This document shows, in pieces, positions 16,029-23,047 of a DNA stretch of 41,967 bases. The first letter of the stretch is position 1. Every line of letters starts with the position of its first letter. Under the pieces are notes generated by a model. The model did no database searches. It saw only the letters and a program-made list of their open reading frames with translations, and was not told the DNA's origin. The position numbers and the translations under genes are program-made. This stretch comes from Streptomyces brasiliensis (GTDB lineage Bacteria; Actinomycetota; Actinomycetes; Streptomycetales; Streptomycetaceae). The stretch spans positions 1 to 41,967 of the forward strand of contig NZ_BMQA01000054.1 of assembly GCF_014647875.1 (NCBI RefSeq), written 5' to 3'.

Positions 16029-17351
16029 ATGAGTTCAGCGCTCCACCTTGCTCCCCGCACGAGCCCCCGATACCGCGCCTTCACACCCCGTGACCTGGAC
16101 GGACTGCTCCAGCAGCGCGTGGACCTGTCGTCCGGGGAGCGGCTCGAGCTGCGGGCCGTCTCGTCGGTCCTGCCGTTCCGTACGAACGCGTACGTCGTCG
16201 ACGAGCTGATCGACTGGTCCGCGGTGCCCGACGACCCGATCTTCCGGCTGACGTTCCCCCAGGCCGGGATGCTGCCCGCGCCCGATCTGCGCCGGATGAT
16301 GGAGCTGCTGTCCTCCGGGGCGCCCAAGGCCGAGATCCAGCGCACGGCTCATGAGATCCGGATGCGGCTGAACCCGCACCCCTCGGGCCAGTTGGACGCC
16401 AACGTGCCCGTCCACGAGGGCAGTCGCCTGACGGGGCTTCAGCACAAGTACCCCGAGACGGTGCTGGTCTTCCCTCGCCAGGGCCAGACCTGCCACGCCT
16501 ACTGCACCTACTGCTTCCGCTGGCCTCAGTTCGTCGGTGAGGCGGACCTGCGGATCGCCACGGACGACATCGCGGCGACCTCGGGGTATCTGCGGGCGCA
16601 CCCCGAGGTCGCCGGCGCGCTGATCACGGGCGGTGACCCGCTGGTGATGAGCACCGACGTGCTGAGCCGCTACGTCGAGCCCCTGCTGGAGATCGACACG
16701 ATCCGCTCGATCCGCATCGGCACCAAGTCGCTGGCCTTCTGGCCGTGCCGCTTCACGACGGACCGCGACGCGGACGATCTGCTGCGCCTGTTCGAAAAGG
16801 TCGTCGCAAGCGGCCGCCACCTCGCGCTGATGGCCCACTTCACGCATCCGCAGGAGCTGCGCCCGCCGGTGGTGCGGGAGGCGATGCGCCGGGTGCGGGA
16901 CACGGGCGCCGTGATCCGCTGCCAGGGCCCGCTCGTGGCCGGGATCAACGACAGTGCCGAGGCGTGGGCGGAACTGTGGGAGGAGACGACCACCCTCGGG
17001 GCGGTGCCGTACTACCAGTTCGTGGAGCGCGACACCGGCCCCCAGGGTTACTTCGGAGTCCCCCTGGCCCGCGGCCACGCCATCTTCCGCGACGCCTACG
17101 CCCGCGTCTCCGGCCTCGCCCGCACGGTCCGCGGCCCGGTGATGTCGGCGATGCCGGGCAAGGTCTGCGTGGACGGAGTCGCCGAGGTGGCCGGCGAAAG
17201 GGTCTTCGTCCTCCATCTGATCCAGGCCCGCGACCCGTCGTTGGTGGACCGCCCGTTCTTCGCGGCCTACGACGAGGGAGCCACCTGGTTCACCGACCTA
17301 AAGCCGGCTTTCGGCGCGAGCCGGTTCCTGCCGGGGCTCGAGGCCGGGTGA
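16029..17351 (+). CDS. KamA-family radical SAM protein (lysine 2,3-aminomutase-like)
   Basis: This is a 440-aa radical SAM enzyme of the lysine/glutamate 2,3-aminomutase family. The Fe-S cysteines C155, C159 and C162 form CHAYCTYC (CxxxCxxC), and ITGGDPL and IRIGTKS follow as expected. Lys378 in AMPGKVCVDG corresponds to the PLP-binding lysine region of KamA proteins. Such enzymes move an alpha-amino group to the beta position using PLP and a 5'-deoxyadenosyl radical; EpmB uses the same chemistry for EF-P modification. Which free or bound amino acid is used here is unknown. The start is ATG 16029, with GAGGCG about 10 nt upstream. It is closely coupled to the preceding membrane-protein gene, and its 3' end overlaps the convergent NCS1 permease by 54 bp. 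Confidence 0.88.
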   Translation: MSSALHLAPRTSPRYRAFTPRDLDGLLQQRVDLSSGERLELRAVSSVLPFRTNAYVVDELIDWSAVPDDPIFRLTFPQAGMLPAPDLRRMMELLSSGAPKAEIQRTAHEIRMRLNPHPSGQLDANVPVHEGSRLTGLQHKYPETVLVFPRQGQTCHAYCTYCFRWPQFVGEADLRIATDDIAATSGYLRAHPEVAGALITGGDPLVMSTDVLSRYVEPLLEIDTIRSIRIGTKSLAFWPCRFTTDRDADDLLRLFEKVVASGRHLALMAHFTHPQELRPPVVREAMRRVRDTGAVIRCQGPLVAGINDSAEAWAELWEETTTLGAVPYYQFVERDTGPQGYFGVPLARGHAIFRDAYARVSGLARTVRGPVMSAMPGKVCVDGVAEVAGERVFVLHLIQARDPSLVDRPFFAAYDEGATWFTDLKPAFGASRFLPGLEAG

Positions 17352-18731
17352 CGTCCGGCGGGGGGTGAGTGCCAGGTACACCAGGCCGCCCACCAGCCCC
17401 GACAGCAGGAAGCTGCAGTCCACTCCGCCCGTCAGGGAGAGCAACGGGCCCTCGTGCGACGGCAGTGAGACCGCCAGTAGGCCGATGCCCGCGCCCGTCG
17501 CCCAGGACACCGTCGCCGGGATGTTCCAGCCCGCCCGGTACCAGTAGATCCCGCCCCGGGCGCGGCGGTTGAAGACCTGGAGGGCGTCCGGGTCGTAGTC
17601 GCCGCGGGTGCGGGTGAAGCCGATCAGGGCGATGACCGCCCAGGGGGTGCCGATCGCCGTCAGCAGGAGGACGAACGACGTCATCGCGGACTGGGCGTTC
17701 CAGGCGTAGTGGCCGATGAAGACGCAGAGGGTGGCCACGACCGCCACCGCACACGTGGCTCGGGCGCGGGACGCGCGGGGCAGGATCGCATCCAGGTCCA
17801 GGCCCATCGAGTAGAGCATCAGGCCCGCGTTGCCCACCGAGCCCGCGGAGGCGGCCAGCAGCAACGGGATCAGGTACCACGTGGGGGCCGCGGTGACCAG
17901 CGGTCCCGCGTAGTCCAGGGCCGAGTGGGCCGCGTACGCCGTGAACGTGCCGAAGAGCTGCGGGACCAGCAGGCCCAGGATCAGGCCCAGCCACGTCGCG
18001 TGCAGGACGCGGCGTGAGGAGTGGCGGGCGGGGGAGATGTAGCGCGTGTAGTCGCCGAGCAGCGTGATGAACGCGATCGGGCCGGACAGGCCCGCCGCCA
18101 CCGTCGCCAGCAGCCACGTCGGCCAGAAGCCGTCCAGCAGGTAGCCGCCCGCGTCCGGCAGCGCCGCCGTCGTGAAGTGCGGGGCGTACGCGATCACGCC
18201 CAGCACCAGCAGAGCCGTCATGCCGATCGCCAGCACCCGGGACATCGCCAGCAGCACCCGGTACCCGTACACCGCGCCCGCCACCGTCGCGGCGGCCAGC
18301 ACCGCGTAGACGACGGCGTACGCCCCGCCGTCCGCCGGCAGCCCGAACAGCCGGCCCAGCACGCTCACCATCACGTCGCCGCCGATCCATACCGTCAGCG
18401 CCGTGTAGCCGAGGGCGAGGAGCAGTCCGACGACGGAGCCGACCAGCCGGCCCCTCACCCCGAACTGTGCCCCGGACGACGTGGACAGGTTGGTCGCGGT
18501 GCGCAGGGAGACCAGCGCCAGCGGGGCCGTCAACACCGTGCCGACCAGCGTGCCCACGACGATCGAGCTGACCGACGCCCACCAGCCGAGTCCGAAGGAC
18601 GGCGGCAGCCAGCCGAAGATGATCACGCCCAGACAGAGGTTCGAGCCCAGCAGGATCGACACGAGGTCACGCGGACCGCTCGTGCGTTCCTCGTCCGGGA
18701 TCGTGTCGACTCCGCGCTGTTCTATCGGCAT
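17298..18731 (-). CDS. NCS1-family permease (cytosine/purine/allantoin type)
   Basis: The 477-aa protein has about 12 hydrophobic segments and matches nucleobase:cation symporter-1 transporters: N-terminal GPRDLVSILLGSNLCLGVIIFGWLPP, LVSLRTATNLSTSSGAQFGVRG, and internal LLGDYTRYI. The family carries cytosine, uracil, purines, allantoin, hydantoins or thiamine with H+ or Na+. It is divergent from ureAB and shares a promoter region containing two TetR-type boxes, so it likely imports the nitrogen compound handled by that operon. The gene's 3' end overlaps the KamA-like gene by 54 bp in the opposite orientation, and the protein ends in a charged tail. Confidence 0.88.
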   Translation of the reverse strand: MPIEQRGVDTIPDEERTSGPRDLVSILLGSNLCLGVIIFGWLPPSFGLGWWASVSSIVVGTLVGTVLTAPLALVSLRTATNLSTSSGAQFGVRGRLVGSVVGLLLALGYTALTVWIGGDVMVSVLGRLFGLPADGGAYAVVYAVLAAATVAGAVYGYRVLLAMSRVLAIGMTALLVLGVIAYAPHFTTAALPDAGGYLLDGFWPTWLLATVAAGLSGPIAFITLLGDYTRYISPARHSSRRVLHATWLGLILGLLVPQLFGTFTAYAAHSALDYAGPLVTAAPTWYLIPLLLAASAGSVGNAGLMLYSMGLDLDAILPRASRARATCAVAVVATLCVFIGHYAWNAQSAMTSFVLLLTAIGTPWAVIALIGFTRTRGDYDPDALQVFNRRARGGIYWYRAGWNIPATVSWATGAGIGLLAVSLPSHEGPLLSLTGGVDCSFLLSGLVGGLVYLALTPRRTSPGLEPRQEPARAESRL

Positions 18732-18760
18732 GGCTGGTCTCCTTCGACGGCCGCCTGAAG

Positions 18761-18779
18761 TTTAGAGCGACGTTCAATG
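18761..18779. promoter_or_regulatory. TTTAGAGCGACGTTCAATG box (operator-like copy 1)
   Basis: This is the degenerate partner of the palindrome at 18829-18847, sharing TTTAGAG.GA.GTTC, about 30 bp upstream of the NCS1 permease start. It is a candidate binding site for the TetR regulator encoded at the end of the urease-like operon (inference). Confidence 0.5.
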
Positions 18780-18828
18780 TGATGCAGTTGATTCTTGCTG
18801 TCAATGTTTCCGATCCATGAAGTGCGCG

Positions 18829-18847
18829 TTTAGAGTGATGTTCTAAA
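18829..18847. promoter_or_regulatory. TTTAGAGTGATGTTCTAAA palindrome (operator-like copy 2)
   Basis: A 19-bp site with perfect 6-bp arms (TTTAGA/TCTAAA) around 7 nt lies 28 bp before the ureAB start, 68 bp from copy 1. Its size and symmetry suit a TetR-family dimer. The position would block ureAB transcription. Confidence 0.6.
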
Positions 18848-18874
18848 TCGAGGAAGGCAAGGAGGTGCCGGGTC

Positions 18875-19603
18875 GTGAGACTGACACCCACGGAGCGTGA
18901 CCGGCTGCTGCTGTTCTCCGCCGCAGAGCTGGCCCGCGCCCGCAAGGCCCGCGGTCTGAGGCTCAACGTGCCGGAGGCCACCGCGCTCATCGCCGACACC
19001 GTCTGCGAGGCCGCCCGCGACGGCGCCCGTCTCGCCGAGGCGATCGAGCGCGCCCGCGCCGTGCTCGGCCCGGCGGACGTCCTGCCCGGCGTCGCCGACG
19101 TCGTCACCGAGGTCCACGTCGAGGCCGTCTTCGACGACGGCTCACGGCTCGCCATCGTCTCCGACCCGATCGGCGGCGGTGGGCTGGGCGACGAGGCCCC
19201 GGGCGCCCTGCTGCCGGGCCCCGAACACGCCGAGCCGGAGGCGGCCGTACGGCTCACGGTCACCAACACCGCGACTGTCCCCGTCTCCGTCACCTCCCAC
19301 TTCCACTTCTTCGAGGCCAACCCGCGCCTCGACTTCCCGCGCGCCGAGGCCTACGGCATGCGCCTCGCCGTACCCGCCGGGTCGTCGGTGCGGTTCGGGC
19401 CGGGGGAGAGCGTCGAGGTCGGGCTCGTACCGATCGGCGGCGACCGGATCGCGATCGGCTTCGCCGGGCTCGTCGACGGGCCCCTGGACGCGCCGGGTGC
19501 GAGGGAAGAGGCCCTGCACCGGGCGGCCGCCTGCGGATATCTGGGTGCCGGGTCTCACGCGGCCGGGCCTCAAGGAGCCGAGTCCCGGGGAGCCGACCGG
19601 TGA
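18875..19603 (+). CDS. ureAB: Fused urease gamma-beta subunit
   Basis: The protein has 242 aa. Residues 1-100 are a urease gamma subunit (MRLTPTERDRLLLFSAAELARARKARG...LNVPEATALI, VLPGVADVVTEVHVEAVF). Residues about 120-220 are the beta subunit, with VTSHFHFFEANPRLDF and GMRLAVPAGSSVRF. A short Ala/Gly-rich tail ends the chain. Fused gamma-beta subunits are common in Streptomyces. It assembles with the alpha subunit UreC into the nickel hydrolase that splits urea to ammonia and carbamate. The GTG has AAGGAGGTG upstream, and the stop overlaps the ureC start by 4 bp. The sequence is divergent from classical ureases, and no accessory ureDEFG genes lie nearby. Confidence 0.9.
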   Translation: MRLTPTERDRLLLFSAAELARARKARGLRLNVPEATALIADTVCEAARDGARLAEAIERARAVLGPADVLPGVADVVTEVHVEAVFDDGSRLAIVSDPIGGGGLGDEAPGALLPGPEHAEPEAAVRLTVTNTATVPVSVTSHFHFFEANPRLDFPRAEAYGMRLAVPAGSSVRFGPGESVEVGLVPIGGDRIAIGFAGLVDGPLDAPGAREEALHRAAACGYLGAGSHAAGPQGAESRGADR

Positions 19604-21270
19604 ACCCGTACGAGTACGCAGCCACCCACGGCCCCCGCGCCGGCGACCGCGTCCGCCTCGGCGACTCCGGGCTGGTGATCCGCGTCGAGTCGGATGCCCA
19701 GCGCCACGGTGACGAGTTCCTCGCCGGGTTCGGCAAGACCGCCCGTGACGGTCTGCACCTCAAGGCCGCCGCCGTGCGCGAGACCTGCGATGTCGTGATC
19801 AGCAACGTCGTCGTGATCGATGCCGTGCAGGGCATCCGGAAGGTCTCCATCGGTATCCGCGAGGGCCGGATCTGCGGCATCGGGCGGGCCGGGAACCCAG
19901 ACACCCTCGACGGCGTGGACGTCGTCGTCGGCACCGGGACGTCCATCGTGTCCGCCGAGGGGCTCATCGCCACCGCCGGTGCCGTCGACACACACGTCCA
20001 CCTGCTGTCCCCGCGCATCATGGAGGCCTCGCTGGCGTCCGGCGTGACCACGATCATCGGACAGGAGTTCGGGCCGGTGTGGGGCGTCGGCGTCAACTCG
20101 CCCTGGGCGCTGCGGCACGCGTTCAACGCCTTCGATGCCTGGCCGGTCAACATCGGCTTCCTGGGCCGGGGTTCGTCCTCCCATGCCGCCCCCCTCGTCG
20201 AGGCGCTGGCGGAGGGCGGCGCCTCCGGTTTCAAGGTGCACGAGGACATGGGCGCGCACACCCGCGCTCTGGACACGGCGTTGCGGGTCGCCGAGGAGCA
20301 CGATGTCCAAGTGGCCCTGCACAGCGACGGGTTGAACGAGTGCCTGTCCGTGGAGGACACCCTGCGCGTGCTGGAGGGCCGTACCATCCACGCCTTCCAC
20401 ATCGAGGGCTGCGGCGGCGGACACGTGCCCAACGTCCTGAAGATGGCAGGCCGCCCGAACGTCATCGGCTCCTCCACCAACCCCACCCTGCCCTTCGGCC
20501 GGGACGCGGTCGCCGAGCACTACGGCATGATCGTCTCCGTCCACGACCTGAAGACCGACCTGCCCGGCGACGCCGCCATGGCCCGCGACCGCATCCGCGC
20601 CGGGACGATGGGCGCCGAGGACGTGCTGCACGACCTGGGCGCGATCGGCATCACCTCGTCGGACGCGCAGGGCATGGGCCGCGCCGGCGAGACCGTGCGC
20701 CGTACGTTCGCGATGGCCGGGAAGATGAAGGCCGAACTCGGCGCCCCGGACGACCACGACAACGAGCGCGTCCTGCGCTACATCGCCAAACTGACCGTCA
20801 ATCCCGCTATCGCGCACGGCCTTTCGCACGAGGTCGGCTCCATCGAGGTCGGCAAGCTCGCCGACATCGTGCTGTGGCGCCCGGAGTACTTCGGCGCCAA
20901 GCCGCAGCTCGTCCTGAAGGCCGGCTTCCCGGCGTACGGCGTCGTCGGCGACCCGAACGCGGCCACCGACACCTGCGAACCCCTCGTCCTGGGACCGCAG
21001 TTCGGCGCGCACGGCGCCACGCCCGCCGACCTCTCCGTCGCCTTCGTCGCCCAGGCCGCCCTCGACCAGGGCAACGACTCGATGCCGACCCGCAGAAGGA
21101 GGGTCGCCGTCCGCGGCACCCGTGGCATCGGGCCCGCCGACCTGCGCCTCAACTCCCGTACCGGAGCAGTCGACGTCGAGCAGCGCACCGGTCTCGTCAC
21201 CCTCGACGGTGAGCCCCTCCGCTCGCAGCCCGCCGACTCGGTGTCCCTCAACCGCCTCTACTTCCTCTAG
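19600..21270 (+). CDS. ureC: Urease alpha subunit (divergent)
   Basis: This 556-aa protein carries the nickel-site residues: DTHVH (both His), the carbamylated Lys in SGFKVHEDMG, His in VALHSDGLNE, His in FHIEGCGGGH and Asp in TSSDAQGMGR. The mobile flap, MLMVCHHLD in typical ureases, reads MIVSVHDLK, so the usual Cys is Val314, the catalytic-acid His315 is kept and the next His is Asp316. Flap Cys is not strictly essential in known ureases, so urea hydrolysis remains possible, but altered specificity is also possible. GTG 19600 overlaps ureAB. An agmatine deiminase family gene follows after 8 nt. Maturation would rely on accessory proteins encoded elsewhere, if it uses nickel at all. Confidence 0.92.
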   Translation: MNPYEYAATHGPRAGDRVRLGDSGLVIRVESDAQRHGDEFLAGFGKTARDGLHLKAAAVRETCDVVISNVVVIDAVQGIRKVSIGIREGRICGIGRAGNPDTLDGVDVVVGTGTSIVSAEGLIATAGAVDTHVHLLSPRIMEASLASGVTTIIGQEFGPVWGVGVNSPWALRHAFNAFDAWPVNIGFLGRGSSSHAAPLVEALAEGGASGFKVHEDMGAHTRALDTALRVAEEHDVQVALHSDGLNECLSVEDTLRVLEGRTIHAFHIEGCGGGHVPNVLKMAGRPNVIGSSTNPTLPFGRDAVAEHYGMIVSVHDLKTDLPGDAAMARDRIRAGTMGAEDVLHDLGAIGITSSDAQGMGRAGETVRRTFAMAGKMKAELGAPDDHDNERVLRYIAKLTVNPAIAHGLSHEVGSIEVGKLADIVLWRPEYFGAKPQLVLKAGFPAYGVVGDPNAATDTCEPLVLGPQFGAHGATPADLSVAFVAQAALDQGNDSMPTRRRRVAVRGTRGIGPADLRLNSRTGAVDVEQRTGLVTLDGEPLRSQPADSVSLNRLYFL

Positions 21271-21278
21271 GACTCGGT

Positions 21279-22298
21279 ATGACCTTCCGTATGCCCCCCG
21301 AGTGGGCCCCGCACGAACGCACCTGGATGGCCTGGCCCGGCCCCAATCCGACCTTCACCACCGACGCGGAACTGGCCGAGGCCCGCACCGCCTGGGCGGC
21401 CGTGGCCCGTGCCGTGCGCCGCTTCGAGCCGGTGACGATGGTGCACGGCCCAGGCCAGGGCGAGTCGGCGCGCGCGTTGCTCGGCCCCGACGCCGAGCTG
21501 GTGGAGCGCGAGCTCGACGACGCGTGGATGCGCGACATCGGTCCGACGTTCGTGACCGACGAGGAGGGCCGCCTGACCGCCGTGGACTGGGTGTTCAACG
21601 GCTGGGGCGGCCAGGACTGGGCCCGCTGGGAGCACGACTCCAAGATCGCCGGCCATGTCGCGGACCTGGCCGGGGCGCCGGTGCAGAGCAGCGCACTTGT
21701 CAACGAGGGCGGTGCGATCCACGTCGACGGTGAGGGCACGGTCCTGCTGACCGACACCGTCCAGCTCGGCGCCGGCCGCAACCCCGGCTGGACGCGCGAG
21801 CAGGTCGAGGCGGAGATCCACGCCAAGCTGGGCACCACCAAGGCGATCTGGCTCCCGCACGGCCTGAGCGGCGACTACGGCAGGTACGGCACCCAGGGCC
21901 ACGTCGACATCGTCGCGGCCTTCGTGAGTCCGGGCACGGTGGTCGTGCACAGCCAGCAGGACCCGGCCCACCCTGACCACGTCCGCTCGCAGGCGTACCT
22001 GGAGATCCTGCGCGGCGAGACCGACGCGAAGGGCCGCCCTCTGGAGGTCGTCGAGGTCCCGGCCCCCACCGTCCTGAAGGACGAGGAGGGCGACTGGGCC
22101 GACTACTCGTACATCAACCACTACCTCTGCAACGGCGGCGTCGTGCTGTGCGGCTTCGACGACCCGCACGACGGGATCGCGGCCGGGATCTTCCGGCGGC
22201 TGTTCCCGCAGCGGAGCGTGACGCTGGTGGACGCCCGTACGATCTTCTCGGCGGGTGGCGGTATCCACTGCATCACCCAGCAGCAGCCGAGGATCTAG
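21279..22298 (+). CDS. aguA: Agmatine deiminase family protein
   Basis: The protein has 339 aa and a guanidino-group-modifying (PPAD-type) fold. It has MPPEWAPHERTWMAWPGPNP, DDAWMRDIGPTFV, GHVD and the catalytic Cys in the C-terminal GGGIHCITQQQP. Agmatine deiminase converts agmatine to N-carbamoylputrescine and ammonia. Here the usual HVDN reads HVDI and the acidic loop before it is SGDYGRYGTQ, so a different guanidine substrate is possible. It lies 8 nt after ureC and 9 nt before tetR, so it belongs to the urease-like operon. No N-carbamoylputrescine amidase gene (aguB) is present in the window. There is no signal peptide. The assigned symbol reflects family, not proven substrate. Confidence 0.85.
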   Translation: MTFRMPPEWAPHERTWMAWPGPNPTFTTDAELAEARTAWAAVARAVRRFEPVTMVHGPGQGESARALLGPDAELVERELDDAWMRDIGPTFVTDEEGRLTAVDWVFNGWGGQDWARWEHDSKIAGHVADLAGAPVQSSALVNEGGAIHVDGEGTVLLTDTVQLGAGRNPGWTREQVEAEIHAKLGTTKAIWLPHGLSGDYGRYGTQGHVDIVAAFVSPGTVVVHSQQDPAHPDHVRSQAYLEILRGETDAKGRPLEVVEVPAPTVLKDEEGDWADYSYINHYLCNGGVVLCGFDDPHDGIAAGIFRRLFPQRSVTLVDARTIFSAGGGIHCITQQQPRI

Positions 22299-22307
22299 GA
22301 GCAGCGC

Positions 22308-22910
22308 ATGGCCGGTGGGCGCAGGCAGGCCCCGCCCCGCGAGGAGGTCCTCGCCGCCGCCATGGGCATGATCGCCGAGCGCGGTCTGGAGAAGCTCACC
22401 ATGGCGGCACTCGGCCACGAGGTCGGCATGAGCAGCGGCCACCTCATGTATTACTTCGGGTCCAAGGACGAACTCCTCCTGCGCACCCTGGAATGGAGTG
22501 AGGGCAGGCTGGGAGCCGAGCGCGGCCGGCTGCTCACCCGCGCCGCCTCGGCCCGCGAGCGCCTGGACGCCTACGTCGACCTGTACGTCCCCGACGGCCC
22601 CCGCGACCCGCACTGGACGCTGTGGCTGGAGGTCTGGAACCGCTCGCAGCACGCGGACGACGACGCGCGCGACCGCCAGGCCGCGATCGAGGGCGCCTGG
22701 CACCGCGATCTCGTCGCCCTGCTCGCCGAGGGCGTCTCGCGCGGCGAGTTCCGGCCGGTCGACGCGGATCGCTTCGCAACGAGGACGCGTGCGCTGCTCG
22801 ACGGGTTCTCGATTCACGTCGCCATCGGGTTGCGCGGTACTGATCGGGAGCAAGTGCTGGCTCATGTACGGGAGTTCATCGGCGTCGCGCTTCTTGGTGA
22901 TGGTGGCTAG
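22308..22910 (+). CDS. TetR-family regulator of the urease-like operon
   Basis: This is a 200-aa TetR-type protein. The N-terminal HTH is EVLAAAMGMIAERGLEKLTMAALGHEVGMSSGHLMYYFGSK in outline (about 14-55), with a BetI-like C-terminal domain (DPHWTLWLEVWNRSQ...). AGGAG overlaps the deiminase stop, so translation is coupled to that gene. It probably senses a substrate or product of the operon and acts at the TTTAGA boxes upstream of ureAB and the NCS1 permease (inference). Confidence 0.88.
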   Translation: MAGGRRQAPPREEVLAAAMGMIAERGLEKLTMAALGHEVGMSSGHLMYYFGSKDELLLRTLEWSEGRLGAERGRLLTRAASARERLDAYVDLYVPDGPRDPHWTLWLEVWNRSQHADDDARDRQAAIEGAWHRDLVALLAEGVSRGEFRPVDADRFATRTRALLDGFSIHVAIGLRGTDREQVLAHVREFIGVALLGDGG

Positions 22911-22953
22911 CCGACGTCGGGCTTTCGGCGCTCGGTGACTGCGGGTGCTTCGT

Positions 22954-22991
22954 GGTTGCTCGCGCAGTTCCCCGCGCCCCTTCGGGGCGCT
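22954..22991 (+). repeat. Dispersed Streptomyces intergenic repeat fragment
   Basis: GGTTGCTCGCGCAGTTCCCC, continuing into a GCGCCCC/GGGGCGC hairpin (22974-22990), is a form of a short element I recall as occurring very often between Streptomyces genes. It lies between tetR and the MHS transporter and may end the upstream transcript. Confidence 0.6.
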
Positions 22992-23047
22992 CCCCATCCC
23001 GGACGTAAAAGGAATCCCATGCTCCGTCACCGGGCAGGTAACGGCGC

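Noticed and set aside
18021..18758. Plus-strand frame opposite the NCS1 permease
   Set aside because: Gln/Arg-rich shadow of a clear 12-TM permease on the other strand.
22954..22991. Possible mobile element or attachment site
   Set aside because: Only a short dispersed intergenic repeat; no transposase, integrase or flanking duplication is present.
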